64,000 bases of DNA from a virus. The stretch is from the IMG/VR virus record IMGVR_UViG_3300040944_000171, positions 1 to 64,000 of that record. One strand, written 5' to 3'. The first letter of the stretch is position 1; the number at the start of each line of letters is the position of its first letter. The notes below the pieces were generated by a model. The model ran no database searches. It saw only the letters and a list, made by a program, of their open reading frames with translations, and was not told the origin of the DNA. The position numbers and the translations under genes are program-made. Shown piece after piece: positions 7,456 to 14,342 of the stretch.

Positions 7456-8958
7456 TCACGCCTGAGTGTACTGCACCGATCCGCAGGTGAACCACGTGGG
7501 GGGGCCGCCTGCGCTAGTGTCCAACTCTATGTCCAGGCCCTCGCCCGCGGGCAGCGCGAGGCCCAGCGGGAAGGACTTTGTGATCGGCACGGTGGACGAG
7601 CCGGCGATAAGGCTGGCCAGGTAGAGCTGGACCGCGGCCACGAGCACGCTGGTCGCGGAGCTCCGCAGGGCGGCGAGGTAATAGCCGGCGTTGTTCGAGG
7701 CGGCCCCCAGTGTCAGGTCCACGCTCCACACCGTGATGACCTCGGTGGCGATGGCGGGCACCGGGTTAAAGACGGTATTGGCGGTCACGGTGTGGGTCAG
7801 GTTGGCCGACTGCATCAGCAGCCCCACCGGCTGGGCCACCACCGGCTGCGTAAAGACCGGCTGCTGAGGGCTATCGCCAACGTCCACCGTGGCGTTGCCC
7901 AGCACCGCCACGACGGTGACGCCCCCGCCCGCAAGCCGACTGGTGAAGGCTACCTGGACCACCCCCGGCTCGGTCACCTGGTCTATGGGCAGGACGATCA
8001 CGTCCTGTTGGGGGGCCACGTTGTTCAGGTACTCGAGTCCGGTAGTTATCCCCAGCACGTAGAGGCCGCTGATCACGCGGCCGCTGCCGTACCCGCCCCA
8101 GAAGGTGATCTTTACCGCCTGCGTGCCCGGCGGCAGGACGCAGTTGACCGCGTTGCTGCCCACACTGAGCGGGGTGATCTGGCCCACCTGTACCGGCGGC
8201 AGGTAGGTGCCCACGTTGGTCGCTCCGCCCTGGCCGCCGACGATGGTGATGTTGCCGGAGCCGATGTCCACTGAGCCGCTGGCGATGGTCACCGATCCCG
8301 AGATCGTGCCGATGTTGACCGTGCCGCTGGAGATCGCCACCGTGCCGCCGACCACGACCGTGCCGGCGGGGACGTTCTCCACCTGGACCACCTGGCCGGC
8401 GGCGATGGAGATGGAGCCGGAGATCGTCCCGACGTTGATCGTGCCGGAGCTGATCGCCACCGTGCCGCCGACCACGACCGTGCCGGCGGGGACGTTCTCC
8501 ACCTGGACGACCTGATTGGCGGCGATGGAGATGGCCCCGGCGACGGTCCCCACGTCCACCGTGCCCGAGCTGATCGCCACCGTGCCGCTGATGGTCACCG
8601 GGCCGCTGATGGTGGCGTTGACCACCGCGCCCGTGATCGAGGTGTAGCCGGTGATCGGCCCGTTGGGCGGCACCACCTCGCCCTGGTTGTAGAAGGTGAC
8701 CAGGAGGCTCGCCGGCGCCCCGCTGGGGCTGGTGATGACCGGCTCCGCGCTGACCGTGACCCCCACGCTGTTCGACCAGGGAACGCTCTGCTGGGTGTAG
8801 GGGGGGATCCAGACCGTGCCGCCCTGGATCTGGGCCTGGAGGGCGTACGGCGACACATTCTGGAGCAGGACGGTGCAGGGCGGGGTCGGCACCTTGGGCG
8901 CGGGGACAGATGCGGTGCCCCCCGAGGTGAGCGCGAGGACGGGGCCGGCCAGGGACAC
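7456..8958 (-). CDS. Repetitive beta-rich fibre/spike protein
   Basis: 500 residues dominated by short Thr/Val/Gly/Ser strands. An N-terminal domain (about 1-110) is followed by 40-residue repeats built from GTVAISSGT and VVQVENVPAGTVVVGG, then two further beta-rich C-terminal domains. This architecture fits a virion fibre, spike or surface lattice protein. There is no signal peptide. It is the largest gene in the minus structural block and lies next to the candidate capsid genes. Confidence 0.65.
   Translation of the reverse strand: MSLAGPVLALTSGGTASVPAPKVPTPPCTVLLQNVSPYALQAQIQGGTVWIPPYTQQSVPWSNSVGVTVSAEPVITSPSGAPASLLVTFYNQGEVVPPNGPITGYTSITGAVVNATISGPVTISGTVAISSGTVDVGTVAGAISIAANQVVQVENVPAGTVVVGGTVAISSGTINVGTISGSISIAAGQVVQVENVPAGTVVVGGTVAISSGTVNIGTISGSVTIASGSVDIGSGNITIVGGQGGATNVGTYLPPVQVGQITPLSVGSNAVNCVLPPGTQAVKITFWGGYGSGRVISGLYVLGITTGLEYLNNVAPQQDVIVLPIDQVTEPGVVQVAFTSRLAGGGVTVVAVLGNATVDVGDSPQQPVFTQPVVAQPVGLLMQSANLTHTVTANTVFNPVPAIATEVITVWSVDLTLGAASNNAGYYLAALRSSATSVLVAAVQLYLASLIAGSSTVPITKSFPLGLALPAGEGLDIELDTSAGGPPTWFTCGSVQYTQA
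8341..8580. repeat. Two 120-base tandem repeats inside the fibre gene
   Basis: Two adjacent 120-base copies (8341-8460 and 8461-8580), mostly identical over their first half, encoding the 40-residue repeat; a diverged third copy lies on the 8221 side. High nucleotide identity suggests recent duplication and possible copy-number variation. Confidence 0.8.
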
Positions 8959-8959
8959 C

Positions 8960-9379
8960 TCAGCCCCCCTGGCGGCGGCGGAGGAGCCCGATCAGCAGGA
9001 TGAGGAGCGCGCCAGTGCCCAACCCCAGCGCCGCCGCCAACCCGGCTCCCGCGCCGCCGGAGGTCAGCTGGGCCGCCGATGGCGAGATTTGGGCCGCGTC
9101 CCTGGCGATGGCGGCGACGTACTGGGCCTGGAACTGGGCGAGGGTGAGGCAGCCGGGCAGGGTCGGGGCGTTGACCAGGGCCTGGAGCTCAGCGCTCAGC
9201 GCCCGCGCCCGATCCGCCTGGGCGGTGTCCCCCGCCGCCTCGAGGTTAGCCCCGGCGTCACCCAGGGCCTCGCTCGCGGCCGCGAGCAGCTCCATGCAGT
9301 CGCCCTCGTCCGAGGCCGACCGGGCCTGGCTGAGCAGGCTGTCAGCGACCGCGAGCGAGGCGGTGGCATCGGCCGCCAT
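8960..9379 (-). CDS. Helical membrane-anchored protein, paralogue of 56010 gene
   Basis: 139 residues: four or five amphipathic helices, a conserved L-P-G-C-L-T-L-A-Q-F-Q-A-Q segment, then one C-terminal transmembrane helix and an RRRQGG end. The plus-strand gene at 56010-56549 has the same order and the matching segment VPGGMSLGDFQSQ, so the two are paralogues. Probably a minor virion membrane protein. Confidence 0.65.
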   Translation of the reverse strand: MAADATASLAVADSLLSQARSASDEGDCMELLAAASEALGDAGANLEAAGDTAQADRARALSAELQALVNAPTLPGCLTLAQFQAQYVAAIARDAAQISPSAAQLTSGGAGAGLAAALGLGTGALLILLIGLLRRRQGG

Positions 9380-9382
9380 CGC

Positions 9383-9877
9383 TCACATCAGGACCCTGGG
9401 GTCGCAGGCCGAGTATTCGACCACCCGCACGTCGATGGGGAAGCTGCCGCCGGTGGGGGCCACGATCCACACCGGCCCCACGTACCACCAGGGGAGCCAG
9501 GTCCCCTCGGCGTTGTCGCTCACCGGGATGCCCGGCATCCGGGTGGAGTCGGCCGTGGCGGTGGAGCGCACGATGTCGGCGAAGCCGTAATAGACCTTGG
9601 CGCTGGCGGTGACCACGAAGAGGCCCAGAGCCACCCGCTTGAGGTTGCGGAAGGCGACCTGGCGGGGCGTCCGCTCGGTGAGCGTGGCGGCTCGTGTCTC
9701 GCTGCCCGTGTCGTCGCTGATGGCGAAGGCGTGGCGGAGCAGGGCGACCACGTCGGCCGGCAGGCCCAACCCCGCACCGGGCGCGGAGGCCGCAGGCGCG
9801 GGGACGCCCAGTTCGCCCAACCGCCGGGCGGCGGCGGCGGGGAAGGGTGGGCGCGCCCCCGGGGGCGAGACCGTCAT
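9383..9877 (-). CDS. Beta-rich virion protein candidate
   Basis: 164 residues from the ATG 10 bases after the upstream stop. The C-terminal 100 residues are strand-rich (RVALGLFVVTASAKVYYGF, then LPWWYVGPVWIVAP). Position between the two candidate capsid genes and the fibre suggests a structural role. No family assigned. Confidence 0.55.
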   Translation of the reverse strand: MTVSPPGARPPFPAAAARRLGELGVPAPAASAPGAGLGLPADVVALLRHAFAISDDTGSETRAATLTERTPRQVAFRNLKRVALGLFVVTASAKVYYGFADIVRSTATADSTRMPGIPVSDNAEGTWLPWWYVGPVWIVAPTGGSFPIDVRVVEYSACDPRVLM

Positions 9878-9887
9878 GGCCTCACGG

Positions 9888-10700
9888 TCACTGGCCGCGG
9901 GCGGCGGAGCCGGCCAGGGCCTGGACGGGGACGGGGATGATGTCGTCCTGGGACACCCCATCGGGGATGCTGATGTTCACCCCCCCGACGATGGCGCTCC
10001 GGCCCTGGGTGCTGCCCGCCCGCCTGCGCAGGATGTAGTCGTACCCCTGCACCTCAAGGGCGACGGCGATCCCCGCCGGGGTGGCCGAGGCGCCGTTCCA
10101 CTGGAGCCGGAACTGGGGAATGATGTCGTACTGCCAGAACATCTCGGTGGTCTCGGCGAAGAGGAAGCCATCGTCCACCGGGAAGGCCGCCGGCAGGCTC
10201 ATGTTGGCGTCCTGGACGGGCGCAGAGATGGCGTCGGCGGGATCTGGGACCTGGTACCGCGCATTGAGCGGCGCCGTGGTCTGGGTGGTGCCCCAGTACA
10301 GGCTGGAGCCGGGGAGGTAGGCGACGAGGTCGAAGTTGTCAATCTTAGCCCCGCTGCCCGCCGCCGTGTCGATCAGGCGGAGCTTGAAGCGCGCCTGGAC
10401 CATCTCGTTGACCTGGAGTTGGAAGGCGTCGGGGGCGATCAGCCCCGTCTGCTGTCCCGCCCCCAGGCTCAGGATGCTGGCCTTGGGATCGGCCTTGTAC
10501 GGCGGGTACGGCGAGGAGACCGCCCAGATGACGGTGAGCCCCCCCGGCGACTCGCCCAGGGAGTTCAGCCCCCGAGCCTGGACCACGTCGTACACGGGCA
10601 GGCCGTCCCAGGTGGTCCCGTCCACCAGGATGCAGAGGTCACCCGGCTCCAGGGTGTTCCACCCTCCGCGGAAGAATCGCTCGCGTCCAGTCGATCGCAT
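9888..10700 (-). CDS. Candidate capsid/structural beta-sandwich protein
   Basis: 270 residues, preceded by GAGGT at good spacing. It is almost entirely alternating strands with bulky aromatics (WAVSSPYPPY, FRLQWNGA, VALEVQGYDYILRRR), without signal peptide or catalytic motif. Together with the 10807 gene it could form the virion shell, for example as a jelly-roll protein. This is inference from composition and place. Confidence 0.5.
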   Translation of the reverse strand: MRSTGRERFFRGGWNTLEPGDLCILVDGTTWDGLPVYDVVQARGLNSLGESPGGLTVIWAVSSPYPPYKADPKASILSLGAGQQTGLIAPDAFQLQVNEMVQARFKLRLIDTAAGSGAKIDNFDLVAYLPGSSLYWGTTQTTAPLNARYQVPDPADAISAPVQDANMSLPAAFPVDDGFLFAETTEMFWQYDIIPQFRLQWNGASATPAGIAVALEVQGYDYILRRRAGSTQGRSAIVGGVNISIPDGVSQDDIIPVPVQALAGSAARGQ

Positions 10701-10741
10701 CGACGCTACCTCATGATCCCGGTTGACGAGTTCCGCCAGCG

Positions 10742-10765
10742 CCCCGCCCGGTCAGGAGGGCGGGG
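10742..10765. other. GC hairpin between structural genes
   Basis: CCCCGCCC/GGGCGGGG, 8-base stem and 8-base loop, in the 106-base gap between the 10700 and 10807 genes. No U-tract on either strand, so it may be an mRNA processing or attenuation site rather than a terminator. Confidence 0.4.
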
Positions 10766-10806
10766 GCTGGCTGGCGAACTCAGCGGATAGGGCTGCTGCC
10801 TTGTGC

Positions 10807-11400
10807 TCAGCCGGCCGCCTGGCTGGCGGGCTGGCCCGGCGCCACCGCCGGCTGGTTGACCACCGTGATCGGAGGCTCAGCGATGACCCCGACCAGCGCG
10901 TAGGTCTCGGCGTTGGCCGCCGCGAGCGTGTTGCTGGTCACGTAGGTGATCGTCGGCTTCGCGTTCGCGATGAAGTAGATGGGGTCGAAGTACCCCATCC
11001 GGCCCCGGTTGGTCGTGAACGCCCCCTCGGCGTACAGCGGGTCCAGCCGGATCTTGGCGAAGACCTGGGAGCCGGTCCCGATCCAGATCTCCTGGATCGA
11101 CGGCAGGGCGGTCGCCGATGGGTACAGCACGCCGTACCCGAAGAGCACCCAGGCGGTCGCCTGGGGGACACGGGCCACAGCGGTGTCCACGGTCGGGGTG
11201 TTGGCGATGACCGCCACCCCGTTGCCGAAGACGGCCGCCTGGCTTCCGTACCAGTCGGTGGGGGTCAGCGGGCGCGTGGTCAGGTCCGCGTTGGAGGCGC
11301 CGCGCGCTGAGCTCTGGGCCACCGAGCAGGCCGTGTCCCGGAGCAGCTTCAACTGGCCCGGGTTCAGGCTCGCCTCGGGGGTGATCGCGATCAGGGTCAT
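10807..11400 (-). CDS. Candidate major capsid-type protein, paralogue of 51638 gene
   Basis: 197 residues. It opens with an N-terminal helix (LNPGQLKLLRDTACSVAQ), then strands. The C-terminal block MGYFDPIYFIANAKP...LVGVIAEPPITVV aligns by eye with VGYFNPVYIAPTQR...LGVISEPPMMVA in the plus-strand protein at 51638, which also has the same helical start. Preceded by AGAGGA. Two such related beta-rich proteins in two operons fit a virus with two related shell proteins. Confidence 0.55.
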   Translation of the reverse strand: MTLIAITPEASLNPGQLKLLRDTACSVAQSSARGASNADLTTRPLTPTDWYGSQAAVFGNGVAVIANTPTVDTAVARVPQATAWVLFGYGVLYPSATALPSIQEIWIGTGSQVFAKIRLDPLYAEGAFTTNRGRMGYFDPIYFIANAKPTITYVTSNTLAAANAETYALVGVIAEPPITVVNQPAVAPGQPASQAAG

Positions 11401-11488
11401 CTCGGATGTCCTCTAGCCCCGTTGCCGGTGAGTGCCTCTGAGATCACCGGGCGTGGGCGGTGTCGGATGGAGAAGGCGATGGCCCTGC

Positions 11489-11926
11489 TCAGAGGAGGCC
11501 GGGCTGGCTGACCTGGAGGAATGGACGCGCGGCCGCCGGAGCCGCCAGCCCCGCCGCCCGCTCGTGACCACGGTGACCCGCGACCCGGCCGCTGGCGGGC
11601 GTCGACGGGGTGATGTACCCCGCGTTGCCGCGCTGGCCGATGGCGGTGGTGATGACCTCGGCGACGACCAGGGCGCCTCCGCCCATGAGCGACTCCGAGA
11701 CGTCCGAGTGCGGCCACTCGGCGATCTGGGCGACCAGGCCGACGAGCAGCGCGCCGATGCCGACATCCAGGCCGGAGTTCTCAATGAACGAGAGCGGCGG
11801 AGTCGGCGTGCCCGTGGTGTTGGCAGGGTTGCGCTGCCAGCGGTCGGTGTCCCAGGACCGGGAGAGGCCCGTGCCGACGCCGAGCACGGCCTCGGTGCCG
11901 AGGACGGCGAATGGGAAGCGGTACAC
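11489..11926 (-). CDS. Small membrane protein, paralogue of 12151 gene
   Basis: 145 residues from the GTG with GGAGGT nine bases upstream. It contains LGVGTGLSRSW, a hydrophobic segment (LDVGIGALLVGLVAQIAEW) and a second one (GALVVAEVITTAIGQRGNAG). The neighbour at 12151 has the same order: LGVGTGLADG, helix, then a segment ending IAQRNAG. Probably paralogous virion-membrane proteins. Confidence 0.6.
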   Translation of the reverse strand: MYRFPFAVLGTEAVLGVGTGLSRSWDTDRWQRNPANTTGTPTPPLSFIENSGLDVGIGALLVGLVAQIAEWPHSDVSESLMGGGALVVAEVITTAIGQRGNAGYITPSTPASGRVAGHRGHERAAGLAAPAAARPFLQVSQPGLL

Positions 11927-11995
11927 GGCCCCACGACCTCCAGATGGCGATGGCTGACATGTCGCCATGCTCTGGGAGCCGCCTCCCCGGGGGCC

Positions 11996-12048
11996 TCACG
12001 CTTTGGGACGGGCTTGGCCGAGACCGGATGCGCGCTCCCAAAGCGTGA
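11996..12048. repeat. 13-base perfect inverted repeat in intergenic gap
   Basis: TCACGCTTTGGGA (11996-12008) and its exact complement (12036-12048) around a 27-base spacer, in the gap between the 11489 and 12151 genes. A second small hairpin (CCCCC/GGGGG) lies near 12131-12144. The pair may attenuate or process the structural mRNA, or bind a dimeric protein. Confidence 0.6.
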
Positions 12049-12150
12049 CGCCTGGATCGTAGCCGAGGGCGGAAATCTTGTGGGAGATCGCCCGCATCTC
12101 CCCTCGGGGAGCCGGAGGAGGGCCGCCGACCCCCCTTGAGGGGGAAGCGC

Positions 12151-12579
12151 TCAGAGCAGCCCCGGCGCCGACCGCATGTCGCCGCCCGGGTAGGGGATGT
12201 TCTCGACCACGGGCACCGGAGGCGGCTTCACGGCCCCGCAGGCGGTGCAGCCGGCGGCCACGGCACCCTTGGGCCGCGTCACCCGCACCCCCCGGCCCCT
12301 TGCCGGGGTGATGTCGGCGGCCAGCAGGGTTCCCGCGTTGCGCTGGGCGATGGCGGGGATCACCTGGCCGGAGAGCCGGTTGGCCGCCACCGTGATGAGC
12401 CCGTAGCTGAGGTCGTCGTCCCACTCCAGGCCGAGACCCAACGCACCCACGACCAGCTCCACCAGGCGGAAGACGCCCGGGGCCTGCGCGAAGTGGGGCG
12501 CGAGCCACTCCACCACGGCACCGTCGGCCAGGCCGGTGCCCACGCCGAGCAGCGGCGGGACGAAGTCAAGCTTTCGCAT
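12151..12579 (-). CDS. Small membrane protein, paralogue of 11489 gene
   Basis: 142 residues with LGVGTGLADGAVVEW, a hydrophobic helix (FRLVELVVGALGLGLEW), a second amphipathic segment and a Pro-rich tail with a CTACG pair. Adjacent duplication of the 11489 gene is likely. Probably sits in a virion or host membrane. Confidence 0.6.
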   Translation of the reverse strand: MRKLDFVPPLLGVGTGLADGAVVEWLAPHFAQAPGVFRLVELVVGALGLGLEWDDDLSYGLITVAANRLSGQVIPAIAQRNAGTLLAADITPARGRGVRVTRPKGAVAAGCTACGAVKPPPVPVVENIPYPGGDMRSAPGLL

Positions 12580-12592
12580 GGCCCCGATTACA

Positions 12593-12772
12593 TCACGGCG
12601 CCGGAGCTCTGCGGGAGATCGGCAGCCGGATCATCCCGGCATCCAGGCGCCGACCCAGCAGGGTCGGGATCCAGACCCGCGCCGCCTGGCGGACCAGGAA
12701 GTGCGCCTCGAGGGCGATCACCCCCAGCATCACGCCCGTGCCGAGGATGGCGAGATCGCGGCGGTCGATCAT
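12593..12772 (-). CDS. 59-residue membrane protein
   Basis: Translates to a short protein starting MIDRRDLAILGTG with one membrane helix (ILGTGVMLGVIALEAHFLV) and an Arg-rich tail. The ATG overlaps the stop of the 12769 gene as ATGA, the operon's standard coupling, and the frame ends 13 bases before the next gene. Too short for default gene finders, but the coupling makes it convincing. Confidence 0.75.
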   Translation of the reverse strand: MIDRRDLAILGTGVMLGVIALEAHFLVRQAARVWIPTLLGRRLDAGMIRLPISRRAPAP

Positions 12773-13239
12773 GCAGCCCGGCCGAAGCCGCGCCGCCGGG
12801 ACGGGGTGATCGGCGGGCCGCCGGGCGGGGCCTTGGCCTGGGGGGCGCGCTTGGTCACCTGGCCAAACCCGCCCCGGCCCGTGGTGCCGCCGCCCTCGGC
12901 GGTCACCCGCTGCTCCAGGCCGACGCCGCCCTGGCTACTGGCGGTGAAGCCGCCGGAGGCCCCGAAGGTGGGCGGGGCGGGCACGCCGATGGACTCGACC
13001 GGCGGCGGGGCCACGTCGTACCCCTCGTGCTTGGCGACCTTGGTCTCCACGATCCACCAGCCCACCCCGAGCGCCCCCACCGCCCCGGCGGCGAGCAGCC
13101 ACCACTTGGTCGCCGTGGAGATGGGGCCGCTGGCGGCGGCGCTGCCGAAGCCCGAGAGCACCGACTCGATGCGCTGCTGCACGGTGGGGTCGAGCACGGC
13201 AATGGCGAAGAGGATGAGGAGGATCGCTCCGATCGGCAT
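12769..13239 (-). CDS. Two-helix membrane protein with Gly/Arg tail
   Basis: 156 residues: helix 1 (IGAILLILFAIAVLDP), a short link, helix 2 (WWLLAAGAVGALGVGWWIV), then a Gly/Ser/Pro-rich region and a basic end with SRRRGFGRAA. Start overlaps the upstream stop as TGATG. Likely virion membrane protein. Confidence 0.65.
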   Translation of the reverse strand: MPIGAILLILFAIAVLDPTVQQRIESVLSGFGSAAASGPISTATKWWLLAAGAVGALGVGWWIVETKVAKHEGYDVAPPPVESIGVPAPPTFGASGGFTASSQGGVGLEQRVTAEGGGTTGRGGFGQVTKRAPQAKAPPGGPPITPSRRRGFGRAA

Positions 13240-13580
13240 CAGGGTCCAGCTCCTGCGTTGGGTCCGGGGAGATAGATGGTGATGTACCAGAAGACGATCC
13301 AGCCGGTGCCGAGGATGGTCTGGTCCTGCTCCCAGATCTCCATCTCGTTGACGGCGGTGGCCACCCCCTGCGAGATCATCTGCTCCGCCACCTGCTGCGG
13401 CTGGGGGGGCTGGCCGATGGACGAGCCGAAGATCTGCCACACCTTGATCCCGAGGCGGTCGGCGTACGCCTTCGCCGTGGGTGGCCCCTTGCCCAGGAGC
13501 TGGCTGAAGACGAGGCTCCACCCCTGGCCCGACGGTGGACGCAGCGATGCCGCCTTGCCGATGTTGAAGAGGGTCGCCAC
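13239..13580 (-). CDS. Small membrane-associated protein
   Basis: 113 residues. The C-terminus holds one hydrophobic segment (TGWIVFWYITIYLPGP). The N-terminal part is helical with a SFGSS-like loop and a QPPQPQQ stretch. GTG start chosen because the longer frame would run through the tRNA-Tyr gene just upstream. Confidence 0.6.
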   Translation of the reverse strand: MATLFNIGKAASLRPPSGQGWSLVFSQLLGKGPPTAKAYADRLGIKVWQIFGSSIGQPPQPQQVAEQMISQGVATAVNEMEIWEQDQTILGTGWIVFWYITIYLPGPNAGAGP

Positions 13581-13631
13581 GACCGCCAGGGTACCGCCTC
13601 CGGGTGGTGCCCTTGGGAGATCGGAGGTGGT

Positions 13632-13714
13632 TGGTCCGTGCCCCAGGAGTCGAACCTGGACAGCTCGCGCGGCAGGGTTACGGCCTGCTGGCCTCGCCGT
13701 TGGCCGGGACACGG
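13632..13714 (-). tRNA. tRNA-Tyr(GTA), class II
   Basis: Folds by hand: acceptor CCGTGTC/GGCACGG (one G-T), D stem GGCC/GGCC, anticodon stem GCAGG/CCTGC with anticodon GTA, a 12-base variable region as in bacterial tRNA-Tyr, T arm CCAGG-TTCGACT-CCTGG, discriminator A and encoded CCA. Odd points: position 33 is C instead of T and position 8 is C instead of T. It may be a diverged viral tRNA or partly decayed. A GTACACT box lies upstream at 13791-13797. Confidence 0.75.
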
Positions 13715-14018
13715 ACGGAAGGGGGCCGAAGGGCGACCGCGCAGTCATCCAGACCCGGGGTCACCCTCCCTGTTCAGGCCCCCGCGCTGAAGTGTACTGG
13801 CCGGGCGGGACAGAGCACCCGGTGCCGCCACCGGCTACACCGACCGGCCAGCCCGTCCACCGTACCACTGGCAATCCACCGGCAACCCACTGGCAAGGTG
13901 GCGGGCGAACGGAGGCCGATGTGGCGCTCCTCCGTCGCAGCGTTCAGCCCTCTGCCCGCACCGCCCTTCCGGCCGACCCCGCTGCGAGGTGACGGTGCCT
14001 CGGGAGCCCCCTAACCGG
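13715..14018. other. Intergenic region with 11-base phased repeats
   Basis: No convincing gene. It holds a minus-strand GTACACT box (13791-13797) suited to tRNA-Tyr and the structural genes below, plus three direct repeats CCACYGGCAA at 13865, 13876 and 13887, spaced exactly 11 bases. Nothing else recognisable. Confidence 0.55.
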
Positions 14019-14342
14019 CTACTGGCTCCATCCCCTTGCGCCGACATCCACACCACGGCTTACCCGGTGGGCCTTGCGCCAGGCGGCCAGGCGGTAGTGG
14101 CGGGTGCTCTCGGGGAGGCTCCGCCACCACCAGACCACCTCCGAGAGGGCCACGGCGCAGCCCTCGCAGGTGGTGACCGAGAGCGGGATCCCCGGGGGGA
14201 TGGGGTCGCCGCAGAGGGCGCAGGGTCGCTCCGCGAGCTCTTGGAAGGCGGGTCGGCGGGTCCTGCCCCGCGACACCCAGATCCCGGCCAGGATGAGCAG
14301 GAGGCCCCCCACCACGATCCAGACGGCGTCGCCCGCCGTCAT
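14019..14342 (-). CDS. Membrane protein with zinc ribbon
   Basis: 107 residues: N-terminal membrane helix (AVWIVVGGLLLILAGIWV), then a CALC...CEGC zinc ribbon and a basic helical end. Similar layout to the 19016 gene (helix plus CPRC/CGRC). ATGA coupling to the intein-bearing glycosyltransferase upstream. Confidence 0.65.
   Translation of the reverse strand: MTAGDAVWIVVGGLLLILAGIWVSRGRTRRPAFQELAERPCALCGDPIPPGIPLSVTTCEGCAVALSEVVWWWRSLPESTRHYRLAAWRKAHRVSRGVDVGARGWSQ

Noticed and set aside
10742-10765. Rho-independent terminator within the structural operon
   Set aside because: Hairpin lacks a U-tract on either strand and the next gene has its own ribosome site; kept only as an unspecified hairpin.
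12136-13275. Long plus-strand frame opposite the membrane-protein genes
   Set aside because: Low-complexity shadow; the minus strand has coupled genes with membrane helices.
13604-14014. Plus-strand frame through tRNA-Tyr
   Set aside because: Runs antisense across a complete tRNA cloverleaf and has no recognisable protein features.
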